A DNA stretch of 64,000 nt. It comes from Torymus aiolomorphi. Its lineage: Eukaryota > Arthropoda > Insecta > Hymenoptera > Torymidae. The first letter of the stretch is position 1, and each line of letters begins with the position of its first letter. The notes under the pieces are model-generated. The model was not told the DNA's origin, did no database searches, and worked only from the letters and a program-made list of their open reading frames with translations. Positions 21,097 to 33,272 of this stretch are shown here, piece by piece. The DNA lies in assembly GCA_036365515.1 (NCBI GenBank), contig CM070876.1, positions 174,475,978 to 174,539,977 of the forward strand, written 5' to 3'. The position numbers and the translations under genes are program-made.

Positions 21097-22455
21097 AGAT
21101 ATATCCTTGCTTTTTAAAGAAAATTATTGAATTGAGTTTCTCGTTTATACCATGAAAGGGTTGAGTTATATATTGTCGTATGTTCAGAAGCTTCAATGTA
21201 TAAAAGATCTAAAACCAAAATAATTTAAAATAATTTCTCATACGTATATACCTATAGCCTTTTTTAATAGCCAAATACCAACCATTGTCAATCTTAAGAT
21301 ATTTAGCCCCAGGTTGTACAAATCGTTGCATTCTCCCACCTAACTTCGAAAAAAGAAAAAAAAATGTTCACGCGAGTACTTTGTATTTCATAAAATTACA
21401 CAAAAACATACCCTAACACGTAAATATTTCAAATGCCTTTTATTAAAAATGTAAGAAATACTTCATCCAAGTCCAGAAGAATGTTCACATCCCCTCCCGA
21501 CACACGTAAATTCATATCAACTTTCTGCCTAACTATGCCGGCAATTTCAAAACTTTATTAAAACGCTACCCTTTCACCGCAACTCTATATCCACACACCT
21601 ATTTGCATGCAGGCCAAACAGTATATATCGCGTCATATTTTTTCGCCGCAAAAAAAAAAAAAATTCACCGGAAACTCAAATAACTGTCTCGGCAATTGGC
21701 CTCTAAAATCGTCCGCCACGCGACACATCGCTAGAGGCGTTTTTTTTTTCAACACACGCCCGAGGGAAATTGAATTTCGAAAGGATTGGACTTATAAGCG
21801 GTGTAAAACTTTACCTCTCTCACTCTACGTACTTTCGCATGCGGCGCTCGCGCGCACGGGTGGAAAGCCGAGATACGCACCGGCAGCGGACGTGGACACA
21901 ATCAATTCGGCGGGCGGAGGACCTACACTGTGTACACGCGGACTTTTGTTTCCGTGCGCGCGCTCGCGTCAAATGCCGCGTTTGGTCGGTTGCACACGCG
22001 CGCGCTCGATACATAGCTGAAGAGCGGCCGCCGAGTCGAGAATAGAGGATCGAGCGGGGAATTAGAATGGGATTTGGGAAAGAGAGAGAGAGAAAGAGAG
22101 AGAGCGAGAGAGAGAGACAAAGAGAGAGCGACAGAGAGCGAAAGAGAGAGAGAGGATATAGAACACTGTTGGGGCGCTTTTTCTGGAAATTTTGTTTTTA
22201 TTTCGAGAAACTGATGGCGCAGTTCTTTTCTAGTTACGAGAGGGGATTATTGAATAGTTGGAAGTTTGAGAGAGCTGTTGAAAGTTTGTAAGCGTTAGAT
22301 GGATTTCAGGAGTTATAAACCATAAGTGGCTTAGCGTATGGATTTTGATAGTATAATCTTTAGTATCTGAATTGAATGATTTTATTAAAGTATTATTAAT
22401 ATATTGATAAGGTAAATGTATGTTGGCAATTATACTTGTATTTAGAAACATTTTT
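21097..22455. other. AT-rich spacer and CpG-rich island with GA tract
   Basis: 21097-21590 is AT-rich with nothing recognised. 21600-22070 is CpG-rich, with overlapping short ORFs in three frames of Arg/Ala-rich composition that I consider spurious. 22079-22153 is an imperfect (GA)n run. The rest is AT-rich. Confidence 0.4.
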
Positions 22456-22565
22456 TATAGCACTGTGTGACCTAAATCCGCACTTAAGTAACGGCTAGCT
22501 GTGACTTAAGTAGCCCATTATTACACTGTGAAATAATGAATTTACTTAAGTCACAGGCACGTAAT
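22456..22565. repeat. Hairpin-family palindrome, type 1
   Basis: TAGCACTGTGTGACC is followed by TGACTTAAGTAGCCCATTATT, which is mirrored by AATAATGAATTTACTTAAGTCA. It resembles the left palindrome at 55414-55591 in order and sequence. It may be the left half of a composite whose right part is at 23115-23258. Confidence 0.6.
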
Positions 22566-23130
22566 TAACGCCAATTATCTACCAAAACTATTCAAAAATA
22601 CGATTTTACATATAAGAATGAACAGGAAAAGAAGTAAAACTTCGTTAATAGTTGACAAACCACAAAGAATAAATAAAAATGATGATAATAAGGCTTGTCT
22701 ATATTATAGTTTAGTTTCATCTGCTATGGGATAGCAGACCGCGCGCTTTTTAAATATTCAATATTAAACTGTATGGATTTTAGTTTTAAAAGTCTTTCTC
22801 TTTAATGATATAACGTATACAAATCTTTCACTTTCATAAACTTCAACTTATTGTTAAAGATACAAATCAAATTGCCAAGAATCTAGTTTTATGATTTTTT
22901 TATGTATATATTCAATATTCTAGATTCAATAATAACCATATTCTATATCAGGTATTCTATTATTTAAATAACGTTTTATACATTTTTTCAGGGGGGGGGG
23001 GCTCCCCCCCCCCCCCCCCCCCTCCGCCCTACACTTCTCCCACCCCACTTCCAAATTCCAACTATCATTATAAATAAGCACAAATAAATAAAATAAGAAT
23101 ATGGCGGATTTATGTCACACGAGCTATAAA
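22566..23130. other. AT-rich segment with G10/C20 homopolymer hairpin
   Basis: No ORF. At about 22991-23023 a run of ten G is followed by CT and about twenty C, forming a G/C snap-back. This could be real or an assembly or sequencing artefact. Confidence 0.5.
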
Positions 23131-23258
23131 ATAGTATACGATACTCGTGACTTAAGTGGCTCATTATTACACGGCGTTTAGCCCTCGCTGCGCTCGGGCG
23201 CTAACCTCACGCCGTGCAATAATGGGCCACTTAAGTCACACGTATCGTAATATACTAT
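23131..23258. repeat. Hairpin-family palindrome, type 2, CG loop
   Basis: The arms ATAGTATACGATACTCGTGAC.. and ..GTCACACGTATCGTAATATACTAT enclose ACTTAAGTGGCTCATTATT and its complement, with loop CCCTCGCTGCGCTCGGG. The same plan occurs at 55600-55722 and, with different arms, at 32919-33272. GCTATAAAA immediately left matches the type 1/type 2 junction at 55591. Confidence 0.8.
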
Positions 23259-23268
23259 TCATGTATAA

Positions 23269-23291
23269 TTGTTTTTCTGTTACAGGTAAGT
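23269..23291 (+). promoter_or_regulatory. Candidate recursive splice site (ratchet point) 1
   Basis: TTGTTTTTCTGTTACAG is joined directly to GTAAGT, a 3' splice site abutting a 5' splice site at 23285/23286. This is the consensus of zero-length exons used in stepwise removal of long introns in flies. No convincing branch point; it lies 27 bp from a transposable palindrome. Inference only. Confidence 0.4.
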
Positions 23292-23689
23292 TAACACGTC
23301 GTTATTCTACTAATATTGGCTACATCATTATGTGAGTGAAATGTCAACAACAACTAATTTGTTGTTTTTCTAATTACTGTTACTTTATTTGTTCTGAATT
23401 TATGACGTAGAAGTAAATCAACCAATTGGGAACAACATTTTTTTTTGTTATTTGTATTGAAACCTTTCAATTGGTTACTCAGTGAAAAAATTATATAATG
23501 AAAATTATACTATTTCTTGTAGTAAACGTGGGATGGACTCATTTTTCTCATGAAAATTACTACAATTTATAGTAAAAATTGCGTATAAAAATAATTGAAA
23601 AAGCTTCAATCGCTTTTTACAGTCGCGTAAAGATTGGAACCGCCGACACTTCTCATTCAAAACGATCATAGAATTTTCATGACCTTTTA

Positions 23690-24330
23690 ACGTCTAATCT
23701 TTCCGGAAAAGCCCTGAGGGGCGGAAAAGATCAAATCCCGACGACGATTAATCGTCGTATACATTCGCCACGACGCGCGGGGAGGATAACTGCCGTGCCA
23801 GTGTCTCTATATACCCCCACAGAAGAGGGAGGGCGAGTGAGTAGAATGCGAGTAGAGAAAGAGATAGAGAGAGAACGAAAACTCTTCATAATTGAGTTTT
23901 CTCTCCATCGGAAGCCGAGATATACGTGCGTTCGCGCGATGGCGTTATAATTGGAGTGCGCACGCGAATCTACCGGTTTCATTTACCCACGTCATTGGCC
24001 CTCTCTCTTTCTCTCGACTGTTTGGGCAACCCTGGGGGTCTGAATGGAAAGTCCGTGGTATTTTCAAAAGCAATTCGGAAGGGCGATTCGACGGCGTCGT
24101 GTCGCCGATGAAAAATGTAGTTTCTTGAATGGGATTTTTTGCGCGCGTCATTTCAGATCGGAAATTCGTGCCGCACAGAGCGGCGGTCTGTAAGGGCCGA
24201 TTCCGCTCGCGAGGATTTGACAAATAATGGTCCGGCAGTCGGCGATCGGCTATTTTTGGATTAGGTCCTCAGCGGTTTGACGTTTACGGTTTCTTTTTTT
24301 ACGCGCAGGATGCGGAAGTCGGACAAAGTG
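23690..24330. other. CpG-rich island
   Basis: GC-rich, with overlapping short ORFs on both strands and no recognisable domain. The sequence from 23292 to 23690 is AT-rich and featureless. Confidence 0.35.
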
Positions 24331-26880
24331 GCTATTTCTCCTAGTCAGGTTAGTTTTATTGATCCACAATTTGAATGTATGAGAGTGGCCGGTCCTATCT
24401 TATTTTTGTTTGCTTAAAAGGTACTGAATATTTTTAAAAGTGTGAATGGATGACTTGTTATTGACTTGTGTTACTTGAAAAGGTCATGAGAGTATACAAT
24501 AAAGATAATTTATTCGTAAAAAAAATTTAACAAACTTCAAAGGAATCGGATTTCGCATGAAGTTTTTACTATTCACCTAAATAAAGAATTTCGTTTATCC
24601 AATTACAAAAATTTAAATAAAGCCTATATAGTTTTGTAATATTTCTAAATTACAACTACTATTTTAATCTTATTTGCTATTAGTACGCGCTATTAAAACA
24701 CTTTTACTCATACAATCAGAATAAGGGTATAAAGATTAACCCCGAATAAAACTATACTCCCCTATAGCCTTTCTCTCACGCCACTTACTATTCACAGTTC
24801 ACCTTTGGATTATCATAAATCATCATACGTGTCAGTCAATCACCGGCACCCCTATAATTCCAAACTTCGCAATCGCATTATTATAGCAAACGAAAAATTC
24901 CGACAACACTTTTCCATTCCCTTCCTCGCTATATCTCGAACCTCAAAACCTCCCACTCGCTCGAAAATTGAAAACTAAAATAAACGCTTGCGACCCGATT
25001 CGGTCCCAACTGGCCGAACACGGCACGCGAGAGCTCAGCGATGCGCGAATCCCGAAGTTTCCCGATGCAGCTGCCGCCGGGAGGCGGTGCGGATATAGTT
25101 GAAAAACTTGCCCGTAAGACTGCGCGCTTCTTGTTAGAACGCCTTAATTCCCGGGGAGGACGCGATCAATTACCCTCCCTCACGTGAAAACGCTGACGCG
25201 CGGTACGTTTTTTGCGCGGCACACGCGGGCGGCTTAGCATATACTTTTTGCGCCGGCGAGCGGTAGTCTTATACTTACGCGGAGAGCAGGAGCTGGTCTT
25301 GATAATCGCGGAGGTGGTTTATAAGGACGTGCTGCTGCTGCTGCTGCTGCTGACCGAGATAGGACGATTTATGGTTGGGTTTTAAAATGTCGTAGGCGGT
25401 AAATTCCGATGGTGGAGGTGGTCGGGGGGCCTTTTTTGCGCGCCACGGCGGTTTTACTCAATGCGGGCTGAAGAGTGCTGTTAAGACCGTTGTTAGTGAG
25501 ATGTGAAGAGCAAAGAAGTCATGTAAGTGGGATTGCGGTAAAGAAAACCCGTTGCGGTGATTAGTTTTTGTTTTTTGATCGATGGTATAGAGAAAAATCA
25601 TAATTATTATCTGCAGTCATGATGGGAATAGCTGTTTCTTTGTCAATTTTTGTCAATTCGTGTGTGTATAATACCTCGAGTATAAAAAATCTTTTCTCCC
25701 TATTGACATATTAAATAGTCGATTATTTCACTTTGTAATCTATAATTGACTATTATCTGTACAGTACAAATGTGCAATAATAATTATTGTGAATAATACA
25801 AATAATGGTTGAGTATGTAATTATTCTGAATCATATTGTATTATTACACAAGATATACTGACAAAGCTGGAATGCATCGTATTGTCTAATGAAATTGTAT
25901 GCTATGAATAAACTGTAAATATAATAATATAATATCAAATATGTTATATTTTTTCCAATATTACACACACAAGCATCTCTGATGAAATTAAAATAAATTT
26001 CATATCGTTAACGATCATATCATGTCCACATTAGTTCCATATTTTTTTTTCTTCAAGTGTGGGATACAAATAAGTATTATGTGGGAAAACTATGGCCCAT
26101 ATTCTGCTGAGGCGCCGGAGTCACATATGGCCCATACATTGCCCACAAATTTTTTTCTACGCGGGTTATTTTACTATTATTCATTTTTAGAAATCATTAT
26201 ATGATGCCTTTTTTAATATCTACAAAAATTAATTAAATAAATTTCATATATTCTGTTTTGACGTTTATTATACCAAACGATAGCATTCGTGAATGAACTT
26301 TTGCTAGAAATATGCGAAATCATCTGTTCTCAACTAGATCCCCATTAAATACCGCCCCAGTGGGTCACAAATGTCTTTTACGCCTGCAAGTTTGCGTTTA
26401 CCTTCCGGCAACAAATTCAGCGTTATGCGCGAAGCCAACGAAGCCACAAACTTTTTAAAGTACTTCCGCGCCACAATCGAAAGGCTATGTTCCTTCTGAG
26501 TTAATTATAGCATTGCATATAGTTGCTGTTTTCAGCAATCAGATCTATTGTAGATAAATTAATAAAACTATTTCCAGAATATATGCAATATAAATAGAGT
26601 ATATTGTTACACACACACACACACACTGAGAATCGAGATCTGAATCGATAGACTAAAAAATCGAGTCGAGAACAACAAACTAATCGCTTAGCAACGCTTT
26701 CGTTCTTCTCATGTTCGATGACCAATACATAATAATATTATTTGAATGCATTTTATAGGTTTAATGAATAATATTTTTTTTTTCAATTTACATTTGAAGT
26801 TATAAATTTAAGGAAATATTCAAAACACATATTTAGAAGCATATCATTGACATATGATTAGCAACTGTCTTCTCGCCGTT
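24331..26880. other. AT-rich stretch with one CpG island
   Basis: 24950-25480 is GC-rich and holds a (CTG)n run at 25328-25351. Elsewhere it is AT-rich. ACGCGGG near 26159-26167 resembles the end of the CCCGCGTA-type terminal repeat seen at 20514, perhaps a solo MITE end. There is a short CA run at about 26609-26627. No gene recognised. Confidence 0.35.
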
Positions 26881-27286
26881 TTACGATTTATACAAGCTCT
26901 TTCATCGCTCTTTTCCCTCGTCACAAAAGACAGACGCTGAAAAATCGGATCGCGCAAATCAAATTCACCGCGTATGATTTCTCCGTTGACGCGTATTTCC
27001 CGACAAACGGCTATCGGCTATACACAGACGAAAAAAGCACGGCCCGCGAGCGCGAATTCAAATTCAATGGACGCGAGTACACACAGATCGACTGCAGGCA
27101 GGGGAAGTCGAAAGCCGCGCGCTTGCGCTCGTAAATCTCCGTGGGCGGCCTGATAAATGCCGCGGGATTTTTACATTTTTCGCGCAGCTACTAAGAGCGC
27201 GAACACACCTAAAGAGAGTGTGTGAGAGAGAGCAGGTCACGAACTGCGGGATGAAAAAGTGAACGAAATCGAAGGTAGGAACGAGG

Positions 27287-27334
<48 letters not shown>

Positions 27335-27440
27335 TTGGCGGAGAAGTTATTTATGAGATGGAGTATGGGCGTGTAGGGAAGGAAGTACGTGATGCGTGTA
27401 AATTAGACGGATTGACGGTTGACCTGCGTATGATGCTGAG
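26880..27440. other. CpG-rich island with (GA)n
   Basis: GC-rich unique sequence with a pure (GA)n run at 27291-27332. The short ORF through the repeat is spurious. From 27440 to 28080 the sequence is AT-rich with nothing recognised. Confidence 0.4.
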
Positions 27441-28080
27441 TTAGCGTCGTGTTTGCGGTTGTACGAAGGGTAGTGAAATATGAGACGGTGGTGAGATGAG
27501 ATTTGGTAATGGAACAAGAAATAAAATGGGTGGTACAATGTGGGAGTGAATGATTTGTGATCGGTATTGTTCGACGGAAGGTCTTACAATCTTTGAATAA
27601 GCTCGATAATGGAATTAGTTTAATATTTCATACAGTATAAATGGCGAAAATTAAATTGACAGGTTGTGAAATTTCGTTTATTAAATATGCTTTTTTTTAC
27701 CTCCCGTTTTAAGTTTCAAAAGAATAAGAAATAATATATGAAATTCTTAGGCAGTATAATGGCCTTAACAACTTTTTTAAATAAGCAATATAATATTTAT
27801 TTTTAGTAATGGGTTCTGTCAATTTGCTGTATAAAACATAGTCTTCTTCTAAGTAAGACAAAAACTATGTGTTATATAAAACATAAATATTATTAAAATC
27901 TACTAATACTTCTGTGAGTTTAAGTATATGACTATTAGTTCAATTACAAATACGAAAATGCTAGACATATACAAAGAAAGCAAAAATGAAAAACTTATTG
28001 CGATTGCAGTGGTAAAATGATTGTTCTATACTAAGAAGATATGCTGTAAAAACATTTTTAAACAATTTTGATGGACAATT

Positions 28081-28335
28081 GCATCCTCATAGAGGAAGCT
28101 TTGGAATGGTGAAAAAAAATTTCGAGACAAAAAATGTTCAAAAGGATGTTTTAAGGCGATATATATTGAAATTTGTCAATTTTATTGGTTTACTACATGT
28201 GACGTTTTTTGAAGCGAGAGTGAAAAGTCACATGAAGTAAATAATGTACTTACGTACTAGTCTCGATCCGTATTTTATACCACGTGTATCGACTTTTGCA
28301 AAAGTGCCTTTCGCGCCCGCTGCGGTAATACTATA
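28081..28335. repeat. R1 snap-back end and degenerate hairpin-family segment
   Basis: GCATCCTCATAGAGGAAGC (28081-28099) followed by TTTGGAATGGTG is an R1 family start. At 28190-28240 TTACTACATGTGAC pairs with GTCACATGAAGTAA around GAAGCGAGAG. The next stretch (CTCGATCCGTATTTTATAC..) resembles the segment following the first hairpin near 33040. Confidence 0.55.
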
Positions 28336-28554
28336 ATAATGTAAATCAGTGCACAGAAAGTAACATTTAGTTGAAATCTTATGGATAACTTTTAGATAAT
28401 AAAATAAGCTAAAGATAAAAAGGCAAGATTAAAGGGTGACCAAATAAGCTCTTGTGTTTGCAGTACTCATATTCGGCTGACGACGCACCTTCGGCTCATG
28501 TTCTGTAAGAAGAACGATGGAGCGTATTAAATGAATAACTCGCGTAAAAAATAT

Positions 28555-28625
28555 ACAAAAACCCGGGCGGGAACTCACAGATCCGAGATTCTTGTCCGGT
28601 GCTTTAACCACTGAGCTAATGTCTC
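28555..28625 (-). repeat. tRNA-derived SINE-like head
   Basis: On the minus strand a good A box (TTAGCTCAGTGG) is followed by CCGGACAAGAATCTCGG as a decayed anticodon arm and GAGTTCCCGCC as a weak B box. No clean cloverleaf forms, so it is not a working tRNA. The small minus ORF overlapping it is a translation of the repeat. Confidence 0.55.
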
Positions 28626-28643
28626 ACACACACACACGCGCGT

Positions 28644-28677
28644 GTTATATAATAATATTATAATAATATTATATAAC
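28644..28677. repeat. Perfect 17-bp AT palindrome
   Basis: GTTATATAATAATATTA is followed immediately by its exact reverse complement, directly after a (CA)n(CG)n run. Confidence 0.9.
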
Positions 28678-28999
28678 AAAATTATAATTTTGACATTTTT
28701 AGGGAGATAGCGGCGGGCCGCTTATTAGCAACCGTATGATCGTTGGCGTTAGTGACTCTACATGTCTACCGGATGATCCTCTATCATAATACAATGTAAA
28801 CTTGCATATGGCTGTTAATTATTACAGACAATTTATCGTGGATGCTATACCATATTAAGTAATTTGAAGAATAATACCATCCTATGCACCTCCCAAGTCT
28901 TTTGGGAGACACGAAAATTAATAAGAACGTAAATCTTCAAAAAAAATTCCAAAATAGATTGCTATACTTTTATTCACCATTAATCCAACGTCTATACCT

Positions 29000-29259
29000 A
29001 CCACTCCCGCTCCAAATCCACCCCCGCGACATCAATAGAATTTCAAAATAATCCATCACCCTCGCACAACGCCGAAAACCCGTCTCGAGTCAAATCTCTG
29101 CCCCGCGCGTCACTTCACCTCGTTACCCGGCCGCGCCGTGCCATCGCTGTGTTGTTTCCTCCAAAGCCGGCAATATGCGCCACCACCACTACCATGGCCA
29201 CCATCATCATTACGCGGATCACAAAAAAGTCATCGAGGTGCGAGAAGAGAGATAGAAAA

Positions 29260-29298
<39 letters not shown>

Positions 29299-30080
29299 AG
29301 AAGCAGTGTGCCACACACACTAAGCTTTCCACGAAAGAGAAACACACTCATATATACGCCTGCGGACCGGACAGCCTTTCAGCCTTGCTCAGCTGCTGCT
29401 ATAAGCGCATAAAAGCTCCCACGCCTATACGAGCTCACAGCCCTTCTCTTCCACGTTACGTCCCGTCCTTTCAAAGAGTGCGAGAACTCCCCTCGTGTGT
29501 ATGCGGCGACGTGCTCATCGAGTTATTAAAGATTGACGTCAGCTTTGCCAGCTCACTAGTGGCCATTCCAACGCGACGACGAAAATTGACGTAGAACTAT
29601 ACCTTTCTCCTCCCTCGTATCGTCATCGCCGCGCCTATATGCGTGTTTTGCTCAATGACTCGGGATAATTTCGTTCGAGGCGAGAAGTGTGGGCGCGTTT
29701 TCCACTCCATGGCGCGGCGCGCCAGCCGAGCGAAATCGATTTTAATCGGGTATAATGAGCGCTTATGGTTATCTTTTCAAGGTGTTTGCTTGAGTGCAAA
29801 TATATAAGTAAGTACGGGTATGTATATTATGATGTCGTGCTGCTGTCGTCATTCTCGTGTCGTCACGCCCGCCGCCGACCGCGTCTATTAATATAGTTGT
29901 TTGATTTGGGTGAAATTGTATTTAGGGCTTTGCAGGATAGATTAAATCTTTGGAGAGTCCGCGCGCTCTGCGTCAAGAGCGTGGCGGCCCACTAATTTTA
30001 GATTATTACCGTTGAGATATTATCGCGGCTCTGACTGATGGATCTGACGTTATTGTTGATTTACGCTGGCGCAATATCAT
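29000..30080. other. CpG-rich island with (GA)n
   Basis: GC-rich unique sequence with (GA)n at 29263-29294. Overlapping short ORFs on both strands cross the repeat and are not credible. The sequence from 28690 to 29000 is AT-rich and empty. Confidence 0.35.
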
Positions 30081-32918
30081 TAGTGACATGCGTGTAATTA
30101 AAAATGATCTTGAATTAACGTGTCGATGATAAATGTTATTCTTGCATTGTTCATAAATTATTATTAATATTACAATAATGTATTTTAATAATGAATATTT
30201 GAAACAATAAAGAAAATAGTAGGAGAAATGTATCGAACACTTTTATCGAGGATATAAAAAAAATCAAAAACTCCGAGTTAATAAGAATAAAAACCAAACT
30301 TGTATAAAAACGTACTCATCACACGCGCAACCTCGTAACCGCGTGAGTGCAACTAACGCGTTCAAATTAAATAAACGCGAAGAGCGACAAGCACTTGTTT
30401 CGCAAAAAGTATCAAACGTAAATTTCTTTCATTCAGAGAAGTATCTAGCCGGCACCATAACATAATGCTACATTAAGAAAAAGAAAGAAAATCACGCCAA
30501 ACAATTTAAATGTTCTTTTCGAGCCGTACTTACGGCCCGAAAAATATACGCGACAGAAAGACGGAGCCTCAAAGAAACGCATCTACGTAAAAAAGTCATC
30601 GGAGTAGAGCGGGAACACTCGAAAAAAGGCGTAAATAAATAGTAGATACTTATAAAGAGTACCGCAATATAGCTTTCTCAACCTTCGGTTGTTTTATCGT
30701 CGTTTACAATTCAATGAGGATCGACACGTCGTTAATTGCTCCTGGGGGGATAAAGCGACGAAACTCGCGAGTTCCTGGATGAGCATGACAGACGTCTAGT
30801 CGTAGCGACTATCACGCGCGATTTGACACGCGACGACCTTATATCGTTCTTTCGTGCGTAGAAGTGCAGGATATGATGTTCTCTGGCGCGCGAAATGTGT
30901 CACGGTAACGCGATCTTTCCGGTCGTGTAATCGTCGAAGTCGTTTTTAGAAAGAAGATATGAAGTTGATATTTTTTTTATGACATGTGAATAATTGCATT
31001 TTTTTTTATAGTTTTATTAGTTTTACATGTGTGGTCGATATTTTCGATAGGTTTAGTATGAACAACGGAAAATATAAATTTTATAATAGGGAATAGATAC
31101 GTTCTTGATATCTTTATGATATAAAATAACAGATGGAAAAATCGTGGTAAGTATATACAGAAGTGCCAGTTTACGTTGTTTTCCCGTGACACTGATCTAA
31201 CAGCTGATGCGACAATTCTCGACAGAACTTTTATCTTCCTTTACCGCAGAAAATGATGCGAGGAAAAAATATGATATCTTTTGAAAGAATTGTTAAAAAT
31301 GTTATTGTATTACAGTTTATATTTCACGATCTTTACTCATATAGCGCATTGAATGACGAATAAATATTCGATTCTTTCAACTATTTATTCACTTATAATC
31401 AATTTGATATTCCTGTTCAAAAATAACGGAAGATACATTATTTTCGTACACTTAGTCATTACACAAACATGTGCAATGCTGAAATTAAGAAGTTAAATAT
31501 TCATCAATGAAACCTTCAATTTGCACCGTTACTCCGTCCAATATACAAATACACAAAATTTTAACATAAATATACGCATAAATTATCAACAAGAACCGTC
31601 CCTAAAAGTGTACACAATACCTCGCATGAGACATCCAAATAAAATCCGCATCCACATAGCCCTGCGCCCACACGCGTTTCCGAAACTCATTCACAAGCGA
31701 CAATACCTCAAAGCAAACCGTAATATATACATGTATGCGTGTAACCACTCGAGATCGATACCATTTACAAACTACCCATCGCCCCGCGTAAATCCGCGGG
31801 ATTAACCCACATTTCTCGAAATGATTTTTCATCCCCCGCGCTACCATTGTCTCTCATTCCCCACGAATCCATCTCATTTCCCTGTCCCTCTCCCTTTCCC
31901 ACACTCTCCCCGAAAAAGCCAAACAAAGAAAGCCTCATTGTGTGTCATCGGATTCCGCGGGACATTAATAAAAGCGGGACGCGGCTCAATGGCGCTCAAA
32001 CGTCGAGCGAGAGGGAAAAGAAAGTGGAGACAAAAAAAGACTAGCGCGTGTTTGCTGGCTGGCTCAGCCCGCGCGCCTATTTAGAGTATAAAAAAAGTCA
32101 CCGGCAAAGCATGACACAATACGTCGTGTGCTACTACTACGTGACGGTGCAACCAAAAATATCCTCTAGCGACATTCCGCGGTTGGAACTTATTCTCTGT
32201 ATCCCTCCCTCCCCTCCCCCCCTCTCTCTGCACTTTGACCTACTACTTTAAAGCGTTTGACAACAATCCGAGGAAAACCGCAGCCGAGTCATAATGCCGA
32301 TATATACTGCGGCGGCGCATGTATATGTCTGTATGTGCATGTGACTACGCCTCGAGTGCGCGGAGCTTTCTCGCGCAGGCTCTCTCTCTCTCGCTCTCTG
32401 TGACGCGCGAGGCGTGTCTTATCTGTGTGTATCGTATGCACACGCCAGGATTTGCATGTATGTTTGCATTTGCGTGCAATGGCGGTGGCGGCTTTCGAAG
32501 AATGTTTAGTGGAGAAAGAGAAAGAGAGAGAGAGAGGAGAGAGAGAGAGAGATATTTGGATCTTACGTGATTTATATTTCTTCTAAGAGAAGAGTTTTTG
32601 GTTGGAATGTTGTATATACGTTCTGAAATATTTTGAAGTTTATCTTTCATTGAACGTATGGTTGGGCAGCTGTCACTGAAATTTGGATTGATAGACTACT
32701 TGAATACATGGTACTTTGTAAATAAGATGTGTTATGTTATTCTAAAATGGTGCGAAATTAAAATTAAATTGATCATTCCTATTTTATAAAAATACGAATG
32801 TCTCAAGTATTTTAAAAGTAGTTACTATTAGCTAATTCCCGGGTTTCGGCACCAAAAAATTGTATAAACGAACTAATACTCTTTTGAATAAATAAGAACA
32901 ATATTAGCCTTTCAATAT
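30081..32918. other. AT-rich segment then CpG-rich island with (GA)n
   Basis: 30081-31640 is largely AT-rich, with a modest GC patch at 30300-30960. 31640-32560 is GC-rich with CT and GA tracts (32377-32400; 32510-32552). No ORF has a domain I recognise. Confidence 0.35.
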
Positions 32919-33272
32919 AGTACATTTCGATACTAGTGCGAGGATTTGATTTTCCCCTCGTGTGACTGTTTGCACCCGAGCGAAGCGAGGGTGAAAAGGT
33001 CACACGAGGAGAAAATCAACTTCTCACACAAGTATCGAACCGTATTTTTTGACACGACATGCGAGAAGTGAGATTTTTGCACGCATCGTTTAACGCAGCG
33101 TGTGAGAAATCGAACTTCTCGCACGGAGTGTCAAAATAGTACATTACGCAACTAGTGCGAGGGGAACACGATTTACGCACGCGTGGTAGTTCGCGCCCGA
33201 GCGAAGCGAGGGCGCTGAACTACCACGAGTGCGTAAGTCGTGTTTCCTCGCACGAGTTGCGTATACTATTTT
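32919..33272. repeat. Three tandem CG-loop hairpins
   Basis: Hairpin 1 (about 32925-33040) has arms CGATACTAGTGCGAGG.. and ..CTCACACAAGTATCG around loop CCCGAGCGAAGCGAGGG. Hairpin 2 (about 33047-33135) has arms TTGACAC..GCGAGAAG and CTTCTCGC..GTGTCAA. Hairpin 3 (33148-33263) has arms ACGCAACTAGTGCGAGGGGAA and TTTCCTCGCACGAGTTGCGT around the same loop. It ends TACTATTTTTCATAACA, which is also the start of the adjoining recombinase element. Confidence 0.8.

Noticed and set aside
21607..22020. 137-aa ORF in a CpG-rich island
   Set aside because: Overlapping ORFs exist in several frames because the island is GC-rich; no domain, no splice context.
28555..28625. Functional tRNA on the minus strand
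   Set aside because: A box is good but the anticodon loop lacks U33, and the T arm and B box are decayed; treated as a SINE head.
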